Shown: positions 1-10,509, counted from the first letter of the stretch. The stretch is 64,000 nucleotides of DNA from Janthinobacterium agaricidamnosum (GCF_003667705.1 NZ_CP033019.1:2604001-2668000), one strand, 5' to 3'. Notes: generated by a model not told the origin, from the letters alone. Made by a program: numbers and translations.

Positions 1-1273
1 TCAATACGACGATCACGCCCAGCTGCGCCGCCAGCTGGCGCGCCGCGCCCAGGCGGTCGGCCTGCACCTCGGCCACCGTCATGTCGAGCAGCCGGGCCGC
101 TTCCAGCGGATGCGGCGTCAGAATCGTCGCGCCCGCGCCCGTGCGCACGGCCAGCGCCGATTGCAGCTCCGGCTCTGCCGCCATCAGGTTCAGCGCATCG
201 GCATCGAGCAGCAGCGGGCTGTCGCTGTCAATGGCACGCTGCAGCAGTTCCACCGTATCGGCGTCGTCGCCCAGGCCCGGCCCCGCCACCAGCGCGGCAA
301 AGTGCAGGCCGGAGAAATCCACGTCCTGCGCGCGGCGGCACATCAGCTCCGGCTGGCCGCTGTCGAAGGCGGGCGGTGCATCGGGAAAGGCGATATACAC
401 TCTTCCCGCGCCCGCATGCAGGGCCGTGCGGGCCGCCAGGATGGGCGCGCCGGCCATGCCTTGCGCGCCCCCGATGACGGCCACGCTGCCGTAGCTGCCC
501 TTGTGCGTATTTTGCCGGCGCGGCTGCAACTGGCGCGCGAACAGGTGCAGGCCGCCCAGCTGGGCCCTGGCTTCCGGCAGCAGGGACGGATCGATGGCCA
601 GCGCCGCCACTTCCACTTCGCCCGCGTAGTCGCGGCCATTCGCCGTGTGCAGGCCCGGCTTGTCGCCGATGAAGGTGAGCGTGTGCGTGGCGCGGATGGC
701 GACGCCGTCGATGGCGCCCGTGTCCGCGTGCAGGCCGCTGGGCACGTCGAGCGCCAGCACGGGGCAATCGAGATTGTTGACCAGCTGCGCCATGTCGCGG
801 CATTCGCCTTCCAGGGGGCGCGACGCGCCGATGCCGAACAGGCCATCGATGACCAGGTGCCACGGCGCGGCGCCCACGGCGGCCGAGGCCATGGACGTCG
901 CCGCATCCATGAAGCGCGCGGCACTGTTGCGGGCGCGGTTCAGGGCCTGTTCGCGTTCGGGCGACGTGGCCGCTGCTTCGGGCGCCAGCCATATCAGCAC
1001 CTCGGTGCCACTGGCGGCCAGGTGCGCGGCCGCTTCCAGCGCGTCGCCGCCATTGTCGCCGGGGCCGGCCAGCACCAGCACGCGCCGGTGGCCCGCCTCG
1101 TCGCCATCCTCCTGGGCGTGCAGCAGCTTCAGGGCGGCGCTGGCGGCGGCCTGGCCCGCGCGCTGCATCAGCAGCCCTTGCGGCAGGTCGCGCAGGGCCG
1201 CTTGTTCGATGGCGCGCAGTTCGGCGATGGAGTACAGCGCAAGGGTGCTACCGGCAAAGTCGATCGGGGTCAT
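1..1273 (-). CDS. nnr: Bifunctional NAD(P)H-hydrate epimerase / ADP- or ATP-dependent dehydratase, 3' end outside window
   Basis: Reading the minus strand from an ATG at 1273 gives an open frame that runs off the left edge (about 424 codons visible). Residues 1-215 resemble the YjeF N-terminal epimerase domain, with the glycine-rich stretch [11 protein letters not shown] near residue 72. From about residue 235 the sequence resembles the ribokinase-like dehydratase domain, with [17 protein letters not shown] and a PGLGDDADT motif. Fused proteins of this family repair hydrated NADH and NADPH in the cytoplasm: the epimerase interconverts the R and S hydrates and the dehydratase regenerates the cofactor. 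The gene is divergent from the oxoprolinase gene across 130 bp. Both domains are recognisable, so the call is firm; only the last part of the dehydratase domain is missing. Confidence 0.93.
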   Translation of the reverse strand, partial: MTPIDFAGSTLALYSIAELRAIEQAALRDLPQGLLMQRAGQAAASAALKLLHAQEDGDEAGHRRVLVLAGPGDNGGDALEAAAHLAASGTEVLIWLAPEAAATSPEREQALNRARNSAARFMDAATSMASAAVGAAPWHLVIDGLFGIGASRPLEGECRDMAQLVNNLDCPVLALDVPSGLHADTGAIDGVAIRATHTLTFIGDKPGLHTANGRDYAGEVEVAALAIDPSLLPEARAQLGGLHLFARQLQPRRQNTHKGSYGSVAVIGGAQGMAGAPILAARTALHAGAGRVYIAFPDAPPAFDSGQPELMCRRAQDVDFSGLHFAALVAGPGLGDDADTVELLQRAIDSDSPLLLDADALNLMAAEPELQSALAVRTGAGATILTPHPLEAARLLDMTVAEVQADRLGAARQLAAQLGVIVVL

Positions 1274-1366
1274 GGGGTGTTCCGTTAGTCAGCATGCCTT
1301 CAACATAAGGCCGAAGCGGGCGAAAGGCAAGGCGCGCACGCCTGAAACGCGTCCCTGTTTGGCGGC

Positions 1367-1372
1367 TACAAT
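1367..1372 (+). promoter_or_regulatory. Possible -10 element for the oxoprolinase gene
   Basis: TACAAT lies 31 bp before the ATG at 1404 in the divergent gap between nnr and the hydantoinase gene. No convincing -35 box is present at the right spacing, so this is a weak promoter call. Confidence 0.3.
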
Positions 1373-1403
1373 AGCCATCTCACATAAGCACGGGGGCAGG
1401 ACG

Positions 1404-4400
1404 ATGGACTGGCAATTCTGGATCGACCGGGGCGGCACCTTTACGGACATCGTGGCGCGCCGTCCTGACGGCAGCCTCGCCACGCATAAACTGCTGTCGG
1501 AGAATCCGGGCCAGTACCGCGACGCGGCGCTGGCCGGCATGCGCCAGCTGATGGGCCTTGCGTCCGGCGCGCCGCTGCCCGTGGAACAGGTGGGCGCCAT
1601 CAAGATGGGCACGACGGTGGCGACCAATGCACTGCTCGAACGCAAGGGCGAGCCCACCGTGCTGGCCATCACGCGCGGTTTTCGCGACGCCTTGCGCATC
1701 GCCTACCAGAACCGTCCGCAGCTGTTCGCGCGCCAGATCATCCTGCCGGAACTGCTGTACGGCGACGTGATCGAGATCGATGAACGTGTGGGCGCCCATG
1801 GCGAGGTGGTGACGCCGCTCGACGAGTCGTCCGCGCGTACGGCGCTGGCACACGCGCATGCGCGTGGCGTGCGCGCCATCGCCATCGTGCTGATGCACGG
1901 CTACCGCTACCATGCGCACGAGGCGCGGCTGGCGCAGCTGGCGCGCGATGCCGGTTTTACGCAGGTGTCCGTGTCGCACGAGGTCAGCCCCATGATGAAA
2001 CTGGTGGCGCGCGGCGACACCACCGTCGTTGACGCCTACCTGTCGCCGATCCTGCGCCGCTACGTCGACCAGCTGGCGATGGAGCTGCCCGGCGTGCACC
2101 TGCAATTCATGCAATCGAACGGCGGCTTGACGGATGCGCGCGCCTTCCAGGGCAAGGACAGCATTTTGTCCGGCCCCGCCGGCGGCATCGTCGGCATGGT
2201 GCGCGCCAGCGCGCTGGCCGGCTTCGACAAGGTCATCGGCTTCGACATGGGCGGCACGTCCACCGACGTGTCGCATTACGCGGGCGAGTTCGAGCGCGTG
2301 TTCGAGACGCAGATCGCCGGCGTGCGCATGCGCGCCCCCATGATGAGCATCCACACGGTGGCGGCGGGCGGCGGCTCCATCCTGCATTTCGACGGCGCCC
2401 GCTACAAGGTGGGACCGGACAGCGCGGGCGCCAATCCCGGCCCCGCCAGCTACCGGCGCGGCGGCCCGCTGGCCGTCACCGACTGCAACGTCATGCTGGG
2501 CAAGCTGCAGCCCGCCTTCTTCCCCCGCGTCTTCGGCCCCGACGCGAACGAAGCGCTGGACGCGGCCACCGTGCGCGCCCAGTTCGAAGCGCTGGCGCGC
2601 ACGGTGGACAGCACGCCGGAACAGGTGGCCGAAGGCTATGTCACCATCGCCGTGGGCAATATGGCCAACGCCATCAAGCAGATTTCCGTGCAGCGCGGTC
2701 ACGACGTCACCGACTATACGCTCACCAGCTTTGGCGGCGCGGGCGGCCAGCACGCCTGCCTCGTGGCCGATGCGCTGGGCATGCGCACGGTCTTCATCCA
2801 CAGCCTGGCGGGGGTGATGTCGGCCTACGGCATGGGCCTGGCCGACCAGAGCGCCATGCGCGAACGGGCCATCGAGGCGGCCCTGGCCGTGGACCTAGCG
2901 CGCCATTTCGAGACCTTGGGCGCGCAGGCGCGCGACGACTTGCTGCGCCAGGGCGTGGAAGGGGAGCGCATCGCGCTCGTGCATCGCGTGCACCTGCGCT
3001 ACGAAGGCACGGATACGGCCCTCGTCGTGCTGTTCGACACGGCCGCCGGCATGCAGGCGCAGTTCGAAGCGGCCTACAAAAAACGCTTTTCCTTTTTGAT
3101 GCCGGCGCGCGCCCTGATCGTCGAAGCCATTTCCGTGGAAGCCATCGGCGCGTCCGATGCGCCGGAACCGGCCGCGCCCGCGTATGCGCCCCGTGAAGGC
3201 GCTCTGGCGCCCGTGCAGACGGTGGCCATGTACTGCGCCGGCGCCTGGCGCGACAGCGGCCTGTATGGGGCGGACAGCCTGCGTCCCGGCGATACTATCG
3301 ACGGCCCGGCCATCGTCAGCGACGCCAACGCCACCACCGTCATCGAACCTGGCTGGCGCGCGGAAGTGACGGCGCACGGCCATTTGATCTTGCGCAGAGT
3401 CGTCGCCGTGCCGGAGCGTGTCGCCATCGGGACCAATGCCGACCCTGTGATGCTGGAAATTTTCAATAATCAGTTCATGTCGATCGCCGAGCAGATGGGC
3501 CTGCGCCTGCAGAATACGGCCCATTCCGTCAACATCAAGGAGCGGCTCGATTTCAGCTGCGCCATCTTCGACGCCCAGGGCCACCTGATCGCCAACGCGC
3601 CGCACATGCCCGTGCACCTCGGTTCCATGGGCGAGAGCATCCGCACCGTCATGACGCGCAATGCGGGCGCCATGCGGCCCGGCGACGTCTTCATGCTGAA
3701 CGACCCGTATCACGGCGGCACGCATTTGCCCGACGTGACGGTGATCTCGCCCGTGTTTGACGAAGCGGGCGAGGCCATCCTGTTCTATGTCGGTTCGCGC
3801 GGCCACCATGCCGATATCGGCGGCACCACACCCGGCTCCATGCCGCCCGATTCCACGCGCATCGAGGAAGAGGGCGTCCTGATCGACAATTTCAAGCTGG
3901 TCGACGGCGCCACCGGTTTGCTGCGCGAAGCGGAAACCCTGGCCCTGCTGGCGGGCGCCAGCTGGCCGGCGCGCAACCCGCAGCAGAATTTGGCCGATCT
4001 GCGCGCCCAGGTGGCGGCCAACCAGAAGGGGGCCGAGGAACTGCATAACATGGTCGCGCATTTCGGCTTGCCTGTCGTGCAAGCCTACATGGGCCACGTG
4101 CAGGACAATGCCGAGGAAGCCGTGCGCCGGGTCATCACCACTTTGAAGGATGGCAGCTACGCGCTGGACCTGGATAACGGCGCGCGCATCCAGGTGGCGA
4201 TCAAGGTGGACGTGGCGCAGCGCAGCGCCGTCCTCGACTTTACGGGGACGTCCGTCCAGCTGCCGAACAATTTCAATGCGCCGTCCGCCGTCTGCATGGC
4301 GGCCGTGCTGTACGTGTTCCGCACCCTGGTCGACGACGAGATTCCCCTGAATGCGGGCTGCCTGAAGCCATTGACCGTGATCATTCCGTCCGGCTCCATG

Positions 4401-4976
4401 CTCAATCCGCAGTATCCGGCCTCCGTTGTGTCGGGCAACGTGGAAACCTCGACCTGCATCACCAACGCCCTGTACGGCGCGCTGGGGGCGATGGCCGCCT
4501 CGCAGGGCACGATGAACAATTTCACGTTCGGCAGCGATAAATATCAGTATTACGAGACGATATCGGGCGGCTCGGGCGCCGGTCCCGGCTTCGACGGCAC
4601 GGACGTGGTGCAGACGAACATGACCAATTCGCGCCTGACGGACCCGGAAATCCTCGAGTGGCGCTTCCCCGTGTGCCTCGACAGCTACGGCATCCGCGCC
4701 GGTTCCGGCGGCGCGGGGCGCTGGCACGGCGGCAATGGCGGCGTGCGCCGGGTGCGCTTTCTGGAACCGATGACGGCGGCCATCCTGTCGAACAACCGCA
4801 TTGTTCCGCCGTTCGGCATGGACGGCGGCGCGCCAGGCGCGCTGGGGAGCAACTACGTCGAGCGCGCGGACGGCATGGTGGAGCAGCTGGCGCATATCGG
4901 CAAGACCGCCATGCAGCCTGGCGACGTGTTCGTCATCGAGACGCCGGGCGGCGGCGGTTACGGCAAGACGGAATAG
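1404..4976 (+). CDS. 5-oxoprolinase-type hydantoinase (fused A and B subunits)
   Basis: A 1190-residue protein with the full-length fused architecture of ATP-dependent 5-oxoprolinase. The N-terminal [18 protein letters not shown] is the acetate-kinase-like nucleotide-binding start of hydantoinase A (residues 4-180). The main A domain follows to about residue 490 ([13 protein letters not shown] near residue 284), and the hydantoinase B domain spans about 690-1185 ([25 protein letters not shown]). The family opens 5-oxoproline to glutamate at the cost of ATP; some members act on hydantoins, so substrate is inferred. The ATG at 1404 follows GGGGGCAGG at a good distance. An upstream in-frame extension exists but reads like antisense of nnr. 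The 3' end overlaps the convergent AraC gene by 19 bp. Confidence 0.9.
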   Translation: MDWQFWIDRGGTFTDIVARRPDGSLATHKLLSENPGQYRDAALAGMRQLMGLASGAPLPVEQVGAIKMGTTVATNALLERKGEPTVLAITRGFRDALRIAYQNRPQLFARQIILPELLYGDVIEIDERVGAHGEVVTPLDESSARTALAHAHARGVRAIAIVLMHGYRYHAHEARLAQLARDAGFTQVSVSHEVSPMMKLVARGDTTVVDAYLSPILRRYVDQLAMELPGVHLQFMQSNGGLTDARAFQGKDSILSGPAGGIVGMVRASALAGFDKVIGFDMGGTSTDVSHYAGEFERVFETQIAGVRMRAPMMSIHTVAAGGGSILHFDGARYKVGPDSAGANPGPASYRRGGPLAVTDCNVMLGKLQPAFFPRVFGPDANEALDAATVRAQFEALARTVDSTPEQVAEGYVTIAVGNMANAIKQISVQRGHDVTDYTLTSFGGAGGQHACLVADALGMRTVFIHSLAGVMSAYGMGLADQSAMRERAIEAALAVDLARHFETLGAQARDDLLRQGVEGERIALVHRVHLRYEGTDTALVVLFDTAAGMQAQFEAAYKKRFSFLMPARALIVEAISVEAIGASDAPEPAAPAYAPREGALAPVQTVAMYCAGAWRDSGLYGADSLRPGDTIDGPAIVSDANATTVIEPGWRAEVTAHGHLILRRVVAVPERVAIGTNADPVMLEIFNNQFMSIAEQMGLRLQNTAHSVNIKERLDFSCAIFDAQGHLIANAPHMPVHLGSMGESIRTVMTRNAGAMRPGDVFMLNDPYHGGTHLPDVTVISPVFDEAGEAILFYVGSRGHHADIGGTTPGSMPPDSTRIEEEGVLIDNFKLVDGATGLLREAETLALLAGASWPARNPQQNLADLRAQVAANQKGAEELHNMVAHFGLPVVQAYMGHVQDNAEEAVRRVITTLKDGSYALDLDNGARIQVAIKVDVAQRSAVLDFTGTSVQLPNNFNAPSAVCMAAVLYVFRTLVDDEIPLNAGCLKPLTVIIPSGSMLNPQYPASVVSGNVETSTCITNALYGALGAMAASQGTMNNFTFGSDKYQYYETISGGSGAGPGFDGTDVVQTNMTNSRLTDPEILEWRFPVCLDSYGIRAGSGGAGRWHGGNGGVRRVRFLEPMTAAILSNNRIVPPFGMDGGAPGALGSNYVERADGMVEQLAHIGKTAMQPGDVFVIETPGGGGYGKTE

Positions 4977-5911
4977 GCCAGGTCAGCACTGGTGCCGCTC
5001 AGCTGCGCGCGCACTTGGCCCACGTCGCGCATGGGTGCGCGGCCGAACTGGCGGCTGTATTCTCGGCTGAACTGCGACTCGCTGGCGTAGCCGACCCGGT
5101 AGCCGGCCGTGCCCGCGTCGATCTGCTCGACCAGCATCAAACGCCGCGCTTCCTGCAGGCGCAGCAGCTTCTGGTACTGCATCGGCGTCATGGCCGTAAT
5201 CGTCTTGAAGTGGTGGTGCAGCGAGGACATGCTCATGTTCGCCATGCCGGCCAGGTGCTCGATGCGCAGCGGCTGCGCGTAATGGTGCTTGATCCAGTCG
5301 ATGGCTTGCGCCACTTGGTGCGACTGGCTGCTGGCCAGCGCCATGTGGCGCAGGCGCGCGCCGACGGGACCGTTCAGCAGGCGGTAGGTCAGTTCGCGGC
5401 GGATCAAGGGCGCCAGCGTGGCGATGTCCTCCGGCTTGTCGAGCAGGCGCACGAGGCGCAGCATGGCGTCGAGCAGTTCGGCCGACACGTCGCTGACGGA
5501 AATGCCGCGCGTGGCGGGCAGGATTTTCTGCTGCGCCGCGCCGGCTGCGCCGCTGGCGCTTTCGCTGTCGAGCAGCGCGGCCACGTCGGCGATGTCGATG
5601 CCCAGCACCACGCACAGGTGCGGCTGCTCCACGCTCGCCTCCACCACGCGCACCTGCACCGGCAAGTCGACGGACGTCAGCAGATACTGCATGCGGCTGT
5701 AGTGGAAGGTTTCGCTGCCCAGGGTGACGTCCTTCGCGCCTTGCGCGATGATGGCCACGCTGGGGCGCGCCGCATGGAACAGCGATTCCGTGACGGACGA
5801 CTGGCGGTGGAAGGTCAGGTTGCCGATGGCCGTCGTGAAGTCGCCCGTGCGCGGCGCGTGGCGGATGATCAGGGCGGCGATTTCATCTTGCGGAGTAAGT
5901 GGCGTGGACAT
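4958..5911 (-). CDS. AraC-family transcriptional regulator
   Basis: 317 residues. The N-terminal ~190 residues match the AraC-type N-terminal ligand domain often found in regulators sited next to oxidoreductases ([20 protein letters not shown] at the start). The C-terminal third is a double helix-turn-helix domain: [19 protein letters not shown], then the second helix pair around [20 protein letters not shown]. The gene is divergent from the alcohol dehydrogenase gene, with a 178-bp intergenic region that carries symmetric repeats. That pairing suggests it controls the dehydrogenase in response to an aldehyde or alcohol, which is inference. It converges on the oxoprolinase gene and overlaps its end by 19 bp. 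Confidence 0.9.
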   Translation of the reverse strand: MSTPLTPQDEIAALIIRHAPRTGDFTTAIGNLTFHRQSSVTESLFHAARPSVAIIAQGAKDVTLGSETFHYSRMQYLLTSVDLPVQVRVVEASVEQPHLCVVLGIDIADVAALLDSESASGAAGAAQQKILPATRGISVSDVSAELLDAMLRLVRLLDKPEDIATLAPLIRRELTYRLLNGPVGARLRHMALASSQSHQVAQAIDWIKHHYAQPLRIEHLAGMANMSMSSLHHHFKTITAMTPMQYQKLLRLQEARRLMLVEQIDAGTAGYRVGYASESQFSREYSRQFGRAPMRDVGQVRAQLSGTSADLAYSVLP

Positions 5912-5968
5912 GGAGGTCAGTATGCGTGAGGCGAGGGAGGGCAGGGGCTGATCTTACGCAGATTTGGA

Positions 5969-5995
5969 GGATCGTGCAAAGGTCTTGCAGGATCG
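5969..5995. promoter_or_regulatory. Candidate AraC-regulator operator in the divergent araC/adh gap
   Basis: Two GGATCG direct repeats (5969-5974 and 5990-5995) bracket an inverted repeat TGCAA-N5-TTGCA (5975-5989). The element sits between the two divergent starts, where an autoregulating AraC protein would be expected to bind. Binding is inferred from position and symmetry only. Confidence 0.4.
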
Positions 5996-6089
5996 CGGTA
6001 ACGGCGGACGGGCATCTCGGGCACACTTGTGCAATCGCATGCACGGCACGCGTCACCCCTCGCCACACATTACAGATACAGGAGTTTTT

Positions 6090-7136
6090 ATGACCACCAT
6101 CGCCAAAGGCTACGCCGCACTGGGCCCGACTTCCGCACTGCAACCGTTCACGTTCGAGCGCCGCGCCCCGCGCGAAGACGACGTGGCCATCTCGATCAAA
6201 TACTGCGGCGTATGCCATTCCGACATCCACCAGGCGCGCGACGAATGGGGCGGCGCCGCCTTCCCCATGGTGCCCGGCCATGAAATCGCCGGCGTCGTCA
6301 CGGCCGTCGGCGCCAATGTGAGCAAGTTCAAGGTGGGCGACCACGTGGGCGTGGGCTGCTTCGTCGATTCCTGCACTACCTGCAAGACACGCAACGTGGA
6401 TCTGGAGCAGTACATGCCAGGCCTGATCCAGACCTACAACGGCCTGGAAGCGGACGGCAAGACGGCCACGCAGGGCGGCTACTCGGACAGCATCGTCGTC
6501 AAGGAAGGCTATGTGCTGTCGATTCCCGACAACCTGCCGCTGGACGCGGCCGCGCCGCTGCTGTGCGCCGGCATCACCCTGTATTCGCCGCTGAACCACT
6601 GGAAGGCCGGCCCCGGCAAGCAGGTCGCCATCCTGGGCATGGGCGGCCTTGGCCACATGGGCGTCAAGATCGCCCACGCCATGGGCGCCGAAGTGACGGT
6701 GCTGAGCCAGACCCTGTCGAAGCGCGAAGACGGCCTGCGCCTGGGCGCCGACCATTACTACGCCACCAACGACGCGGAAACGTTCAGCAAGCTGGCCGGC
6801 ACCTTCGATCTGATCATTTGCACGGTGGGCGCGGCCATCGACTGGAACCAGTACATCAACTTGCTGAAAGTCGATGGCAACATGGTCATCGTCGGCATCC
6901 CGGATGGCGCCGTGCCGCCCGTGAACGCCTTCGGCCTGGTGGGCGCGCGCCGCAGCCTGTCCGGCTCCATGATCGGCTCGATCAAGGAAACCCAGGAAAT
7001 GCTCGATTTCTGCGGCAAGCACAATATCGTGTCCGACATCGAGATCATCCGCATCCAGGATATCAATGAGGCGTTTGAGCGCGTGGTCAAGAGCGACGTC
7101 AGGTATCGTTTCGTCATCGATATGGCATCCCTGTAA
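6090..7136 (+). CDS. Zinc-type NAD(P)-dependent alcohol dehydrogenase (cinnamyl alcohol dehydrogenase / YahK-like group)
   Basis: 348 residues, normal length for the medium-chain dehydrogenase family. Catalytic zinc ligands are visible in [10 protein letters not shown] (Cys) and [10 protein letters not shown] (His, Glu). The Rossmann motif is [11 protein letters not shown] near residue 188. Members reduce aldehydes to alcohols in the cytoplasm with NADPH or NADH. Oddly, the structural-zinc lobe, normally four cysteines (C-x2-C-x2-C-x7-C), reads [15 protein letters not shown], so the third and fourth ligands are Arg and Met. The ATG at 6090 follows CAGGAG. The divergent AraC gene is the probable regulator. 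Confidence 0.9.
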   Translation: MTTIAKGYAALGPTSALQPFTFERRAPREDDVAISIKYCGVCHSDIHQARDEWGGAAFPMVPGHEIAGVVTAVGANVSKFKVGDHVGVGCFVDSCTTCKTRNVDLEQYMPGLIQTYNGLEADGKTATQGGYSDSIVVKEGYVLSIPDNLPLDAAAPLLCAGITLYSPLNHWKAGPGKQVAILGMGGLGHMGVKIAHAMGAEVTVLSQTLSKREDGLRLGADHYYATNDAETFSKLAGTFDLIICTVGAAIDWNQYINLLKVDGNMVIVGIPDGAVPPVNAFGLVGARRSLSGSMIGSIKETQEMLDFCGKHNIVSDIEIIRIQDINEAFERVVKSDVRYRFVIDMASL

Positions 7137-7156
7137 CACCCGGCCCGCCTGTGTTT

Positions 7157-7260
7157 GTTGGATTACGCGCTTTGCGCTAATCCAACCTACGCCTGTCCAG
7201 CGGTCCGGTTCGCCTGATTAGTGCGGTAGGTCGGATTAGCGCGTACGCGCGTAATCGGAC
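7157..7260. repeat. Inverted pair of REP-like palindromes (BIME-like)
   Basis: The first hairpin (7157-7186) has arms GTTGGATTA and TAATCCAAC with an inner GCGC stem. The second (7226-7260) carries nearly the same sequence in the opposite orientation, starting GTAGGTCGGATTAGCGC. Two similar palindromes in head-to-head orientation directly after a gene is the usual layout of bacterial interspersed mosaic elements. The pair lies between adh and gcd and may also end transcription or shield mRNA. Confidence 0.7.
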
Positions 7261-7343
7261 AACCCCGCCAGTTCCCCATTCCCGCCCAAAATCAAGCACC
7301 CATGTCAATTTTTCTTTCCTTGCATCAAAAATCGGCATAAAAT

Positions 7344-7364
7344 GAAACCGTACAGTACAGTTTC
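7344..7364. promoter_or_regulatory. Palindromic operator candidate upstream of gcd (TetR type)
   Basis: A 21-bp near-perfect palindrome of the form GAAAC-n-GTAC-n-GTAC-n-GTTTC lies 72 bp before the gcd start, right after a possible -10 (TAAAAT, 7338-7343). Two GTAC half-sites with flanking GAAAC/GTTTC are typical of TetR-family operators, and a TetR gene follows gcd. The link between the two is inferred. Confidence 0.55.
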
Positions 7365-7424
7365 ACTACGTAGATTTAAAAAACCAGCCATCCCCGGCGT
7401 GCTTGCCTGGGCAGGGGAGGCGTC

Positions 7425-7451
7425 ATGGATAAAAAATGGACACTTCAGTAA
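7425..7451 (+). other. Eight-codon mini-ORF overlapping the gcd start
   Basis: ATG at 7425 lies five bases after the strong ribosome-binding sequence GGGGAGG (7414-7420) and encodes MDKKWTLQ before a stop at 7449-7451. It overlaps the gcd ATG at 7436 in another frame through a run of six A. The best ribosome-binding site is thus placed for this mini-ORF. Translational coupling, slippage on the A run, or a missing A in the assembly would each explain it. Confidence 0.3.
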
Positions 7452-9862
7452 ATAAAGGAGCGCCGGCGATCCCGGCGGTCTTCAGGGGCAAGCGGCTTGC
7501 CCTGACGGTTTTCGGCATCTTTCTTGGATTCTCCGGCCTGGCCCTGGCGGCGGGCGGCATCGAACTCATCACCATTGGCGGTTCCTGGTATTACCTGCCG
7601 GCCGGCCTGGGCCTCATCCTCGCCGGCGTGCTATATCTGCGCCGCAAACCGCTGGCCAGTGCCGTCGTCGCCGCGCTGCTCGTCGCGACACTGATCTGGG
7701 CCGTGTGGGAAATCGGCTTTGCCTTCTGGCCCATGGTGCCGCGCCTGGCGCCTTTCCTCGTCATCGGCCTGGTGGCCGCCTTGCTGCATCCGTGGCTGGC
7801 GGGGCGTTCACACAGTGGCCAGTCGCGCGGTTTCGCTGCCCTGTTTGCCGTCGTGCTGGCGGCCGGTTTCGCCTCGATGTTCAAGCCGCATGGCGTGACG
7901 GAGGCCACGGCGCAGCCGCAGCAGGATGCGGTGGCGGCCATCAATGACGGCAGCGCCAACTGGGCGCATTACGGCTATGGACCGTCGGGCACACGCTTCG
8001 CGCCGTACACGCAGATCGGCAAGGCCAACGTCGACCAGCTGCAGGTGGCGTGGACCTACCGCTCGGGCGAGCTGGCCGAAGGGGCATCCGAATCGCAAAA
8101 CACGCCGCTGCAGATCGGCGACACCATTTATACCTGCACGCCGACGAGCAAGGTCATCGCGCTCGACGCGGACACGGGCAAGGAACGCTGGACCTTCGAT
8201 CCGAAGCCGGCCAACACGAAGACGTGGAACCGCTGCCGCGGCGTGGGCTACTACGAGCCGGTGAAAGTGACAAAGCCGTTCCAGTTCGAGGGCATGCAGG
8301 CGGCCAGCGCGCCGGTGGCGGGCGCATGCGCGAAGCGCATCGTGCAGGTGACCATGGATGCGCGCCTGATCGAGATCGACGCGCAGACGGGCAAGCGGTG
8401 CGAGGGTTTTGGCGACAAGGGCTCCGTCGACCTCACCGTCGGCCTGGGCAAGGTCAAGATGAACGTGCCGTACTACGCCTATACGTCCGCGCCCACCGTG
8501 GCGCGCAACCTGATCATCCTCGGCGGCTGGGTCTTCGATGGCCGCTCGACCGATGAACCGTCGGGCGTCGTGCGCGCCTACAGCGCCGACACGGGGGAGC
8601 TGGTGTGGGCGTGGGACCTCGGTAATCCGGCCATCACGAAGCTGCCGCCGGAAGGGCAGACCTACACGCGCAGCACGCCGAATATGTGGTCGGCGCCCGC
8701 GTTCGACGATGCGCTGGGCCTGGTCTACCTGCCGACGGGGAACGAGCAGCCGGACTTCTGGGGCGGCAAGCGTCCGCCGCTGACGGAGAAGTATTCGTCG
8801 GCCATCGTCGCCCTCGACATGGCCACGGGCCGCGAGCGCTGGACGTATCAAACCGTTCACCACGATATCTGGGATTACGACGTGGCCGCGCAGCCCGCCC
8901 TGTACGACGTCCCGGACGGCAAGGGTGGAAAAATACCCGCGCTGGTGCAGCTGACCAAACGGGGCCAGATCTTCATGCTGGACCGCCGCACGGGCAAGCC
9001 GATTGCGGACGTGGTGGAAAAACCCGTGCCGCAAGAGCATGCGGCCGGCGACTGGGTATCCAAAACGCAGCCATATTCGACCGGCATGCCGGCCCTCGGC
9101 GCGGAAACGCTGACGGAACGCGACATGTGGGGCGCCACCTTCTTCGACCAGCTGGTTTGCCGCATCAGCTTCCGCAAGCTCAATTACCAGGGCGAGTTCA
9201 CGGCGCCGAGCACAAAAGAGACGCTGATCTACCCGGGCTACTATGGCGGCTTCAACTGGGGCGGCGCTGCCGTCGATGAAGGCAACGGCTATATGTTCGT
9301 CAACGATATCCGCATGCCGCAGGTGGTCAGGCTGGTGCCGCGCGAAACGGTGGACGTGGCCAAGCTGACGTCGGGCCACGGCGTGGGCAGCACCTATCCG
9401 ATGGATGGCACGCCGTTCGTCATCGACCACAAGGCCTTCAATTCGCCGCTGGGCATACCGTGCCAAAGCCCGCCCTGGGGCGTGTTTGCCGCCATTGACC
9501 TGAAAACGCGCACGAAAGTGTGGGAGCGCCCGGCCGGCACGGTGCGCGATGCCGTCATTCACGGCGTGCGCGCAAGCCTGCCCATCCCGCTGGGCATGCC
9601 GACCCTGGGCGGCGGCGTCAGTACGGCGTCCGGCCTGGTGTTTTATGCGGGCACGCAGGATTACTATTTGCGCGCCATGGATATCGCCACCGGCCGTGAA
9701 GTGTGGAAGGCGCGCATGCCCGTCGGTTCGCAAGGCACGCCGATGACGTATGTGTCGCCCAGGTCGGGCCGCCAGTACGTCGTGGTGGTCGCGGGCGGCG
9801 CCCGCCAGAGCCCGGACCGGGGGGATTACGTGATAGCATACGCGCTTCCCAAGACACAGTAA
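7436..9862 (+). CDS. gcd: Membrane-bound PQQ-dependent glucose dehydrogenase
   Basis: 808 residues, close to the ~796 of E. coli Gcd. The first ~145 residues form about five membrane segments (ALTVFGIFLGFSGLALAAGG, then several more). The rest is an eight-bladed quinoprotein propeller in the periplasm: WAHYGYGPSGTRFAPYTQI opens it, and VHHDIWDYDVAAQPAL holds the conserved active-site Asp region. The enzyme oxidises glucose to gluconolactone and passes electrons to ubiquinone. PQQ synthesis genes are not in this window. A TetR gene follows 11 bp downstream and a palindromic operator precedes the gene, suggesting local control. The start is uncertain: ATG 7436 is poorly spaced from the ribosome-binding site, which fits ATG 7425 better. 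Confidence 0.93.
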   Translation: MDTSVNKGAPAIPAVFRGKRLALTVFGIFLGFSGLALAAGGIELITIGGSWYYLPAGLGLILAGVLYLRRKPLASAVVAALLVATLIWAVWEIGFAFWPMVPRLAPFLVIGLVAALLHPWLAGRSHSGQSRGFAALFAVVLAAGFASMFKPHGVTEATAQPQQDAVAAINDGSANWAHYGYGPSGTRFAPYTQIGKANVDQLQVAWTYRSGELAEGASESQNTPLQIGDTIYTCTPTSKVIALDADTGKERWTFDPKPANTKTWNRCRGVGYYEPVKVTKPFQFEGMQAASAPVAGACAKRIVQVTMDARLIEIDAQTGKRCEGFGDKGSVDLTVGLGKVKMNVPYYAYTSAPTVARNLIILGGWVFDGRSTDEPSGVVRAYSADTGELVWAWDLGNPAITKLPPEGQTYTRSTPNMWSAPAFDDALGLVYLPTGNEQPDFWGGKRPPLTEKYSSAIVALDMATGRERWTYQTVHHDIWDYDVAAQPALYDVPDGKGGKIPALVQLTKRGQIFMLDRRTGKPIADVVEKPVPQEHAAGDWVSKTQPYSTGMPALGAETLTERDMWGATFFDQLVCRISFRKLNYQGEFTAPSTKETLIYPGYYGGFNWGGAAVDEGNGYMFVNDIRMPQVVRLVPRETVDVAKLTSGHGVGSTYPMDGTPFVIDHKAFNSPLGIPCQSPPWGVFAAIDLKTRTKVWERPAGTVRDAVIHGVRASLPIPLGMPTLGGGVSTASGLVFYAGTQDYYLRAMDIATGREVWKARMPVGSQGTPMTYVSPRSGRQYVVVVAGGARQSPDRGDYVIAYALPKTQ

Positions 9863-9873
9863 GAGTTTGCTTC

Positions 9874-10509
9874 ATGCCCCAGTTGCGCACCGTTCCCGCT
9901 TCCCCGAGTACCCGAAGCGAGGAGCGGCGGCGCAAGCTGCTGGCGGCGGCGGCGGGCCTCTTCCTCGCCTCCGGCTACGACGGCGTCAGCATGGACGCCA
10001 TCGTGGCCGAGGCGGGCGGCTCGAAAGCCACCGCCTACCGCTACTTCGGCAGCAAGCAGGAACTGCTGGTGGCCGTGGTCGAGTACCTGTGCGCCGACTT
10101 CATCATCGCGCTGCGCCAGCTCGATACGTCGCAGGCGGGCCTGGAGCAGGGTTTGCAGCTGATCCTCGATGAACTGGTGGCGGTCGTCACCAGCCCCCGC
10201 CATGTAGACTTTTATCGCCTCGTCGTCACGGGTGCGGCCGCCGTGCCGGCCGTGGGCCAGACCTGGTACGAGCACGGCCCGCAAGTGTGGCACGCATTGA
10301 TATTGCGCCTGCTGGAGCAGCAGCGCGCCCAGGGCCGCATCGCGCCCGACACCTCGTTTTCCAATCTGCCGCAGATCCTGTTCGACGCCGTCTTCTCGCA
10401 CCTGACCACGCGCACCGTAATGCTGGGGCGGGGCGGCGATGCCGCCACGTTCCGGCCCTTGATCGCGGAGCTGATCGAGCTGGTGGTGGCGAGGGTGGAG
10501 CGCAGGTAA
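9874..10509 (+). CDS. TetR-family transcriptional regulator
   Basis: 211 residues. The N-terminal helix-turn-helix covers about residues 15-65: LLAAAAGLFLASGYDGVSMD, then AGGSKATAYRYFGSKQELL, the classic TetR recognition helix. The C-terminal ligand-binding half resembles the AefR-like group. It begins 11 bp after the gcd stop and is probably co-transcribed with gcd. The palindrome at 7344-7364 is the natural candidate binding site, making this a likely autoregulated repressor of the gcd unit. The ligand is unknown. Confidence 0.88.
   Translation: MPQLRTVPASPSTRSEERRRKLLAAAAGLFLASGYDGVSMDAIVAEAGGSKATAYRYFGSKQELLVAVVEYLCADFIIALRQLDTSQAGLEQGLQLILDELVAVVTSPRHVDFYRLVVTGAAAVPAVGQTWYEHGPQVWHALILRLLEQQRAQGRIAPDTSFSNLPQILFDAVFSHLTTRTVMLGRGGDAATFRPLIAELIELVVARVERR

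Noticed and set aside
2895..4895. A 666-codon antisense frame inside the oxoprolinase gene
   Set aside because: Same GC-driven shadow effect; composition is His/Gly/Arg-rich and unlike real proteins of the window.
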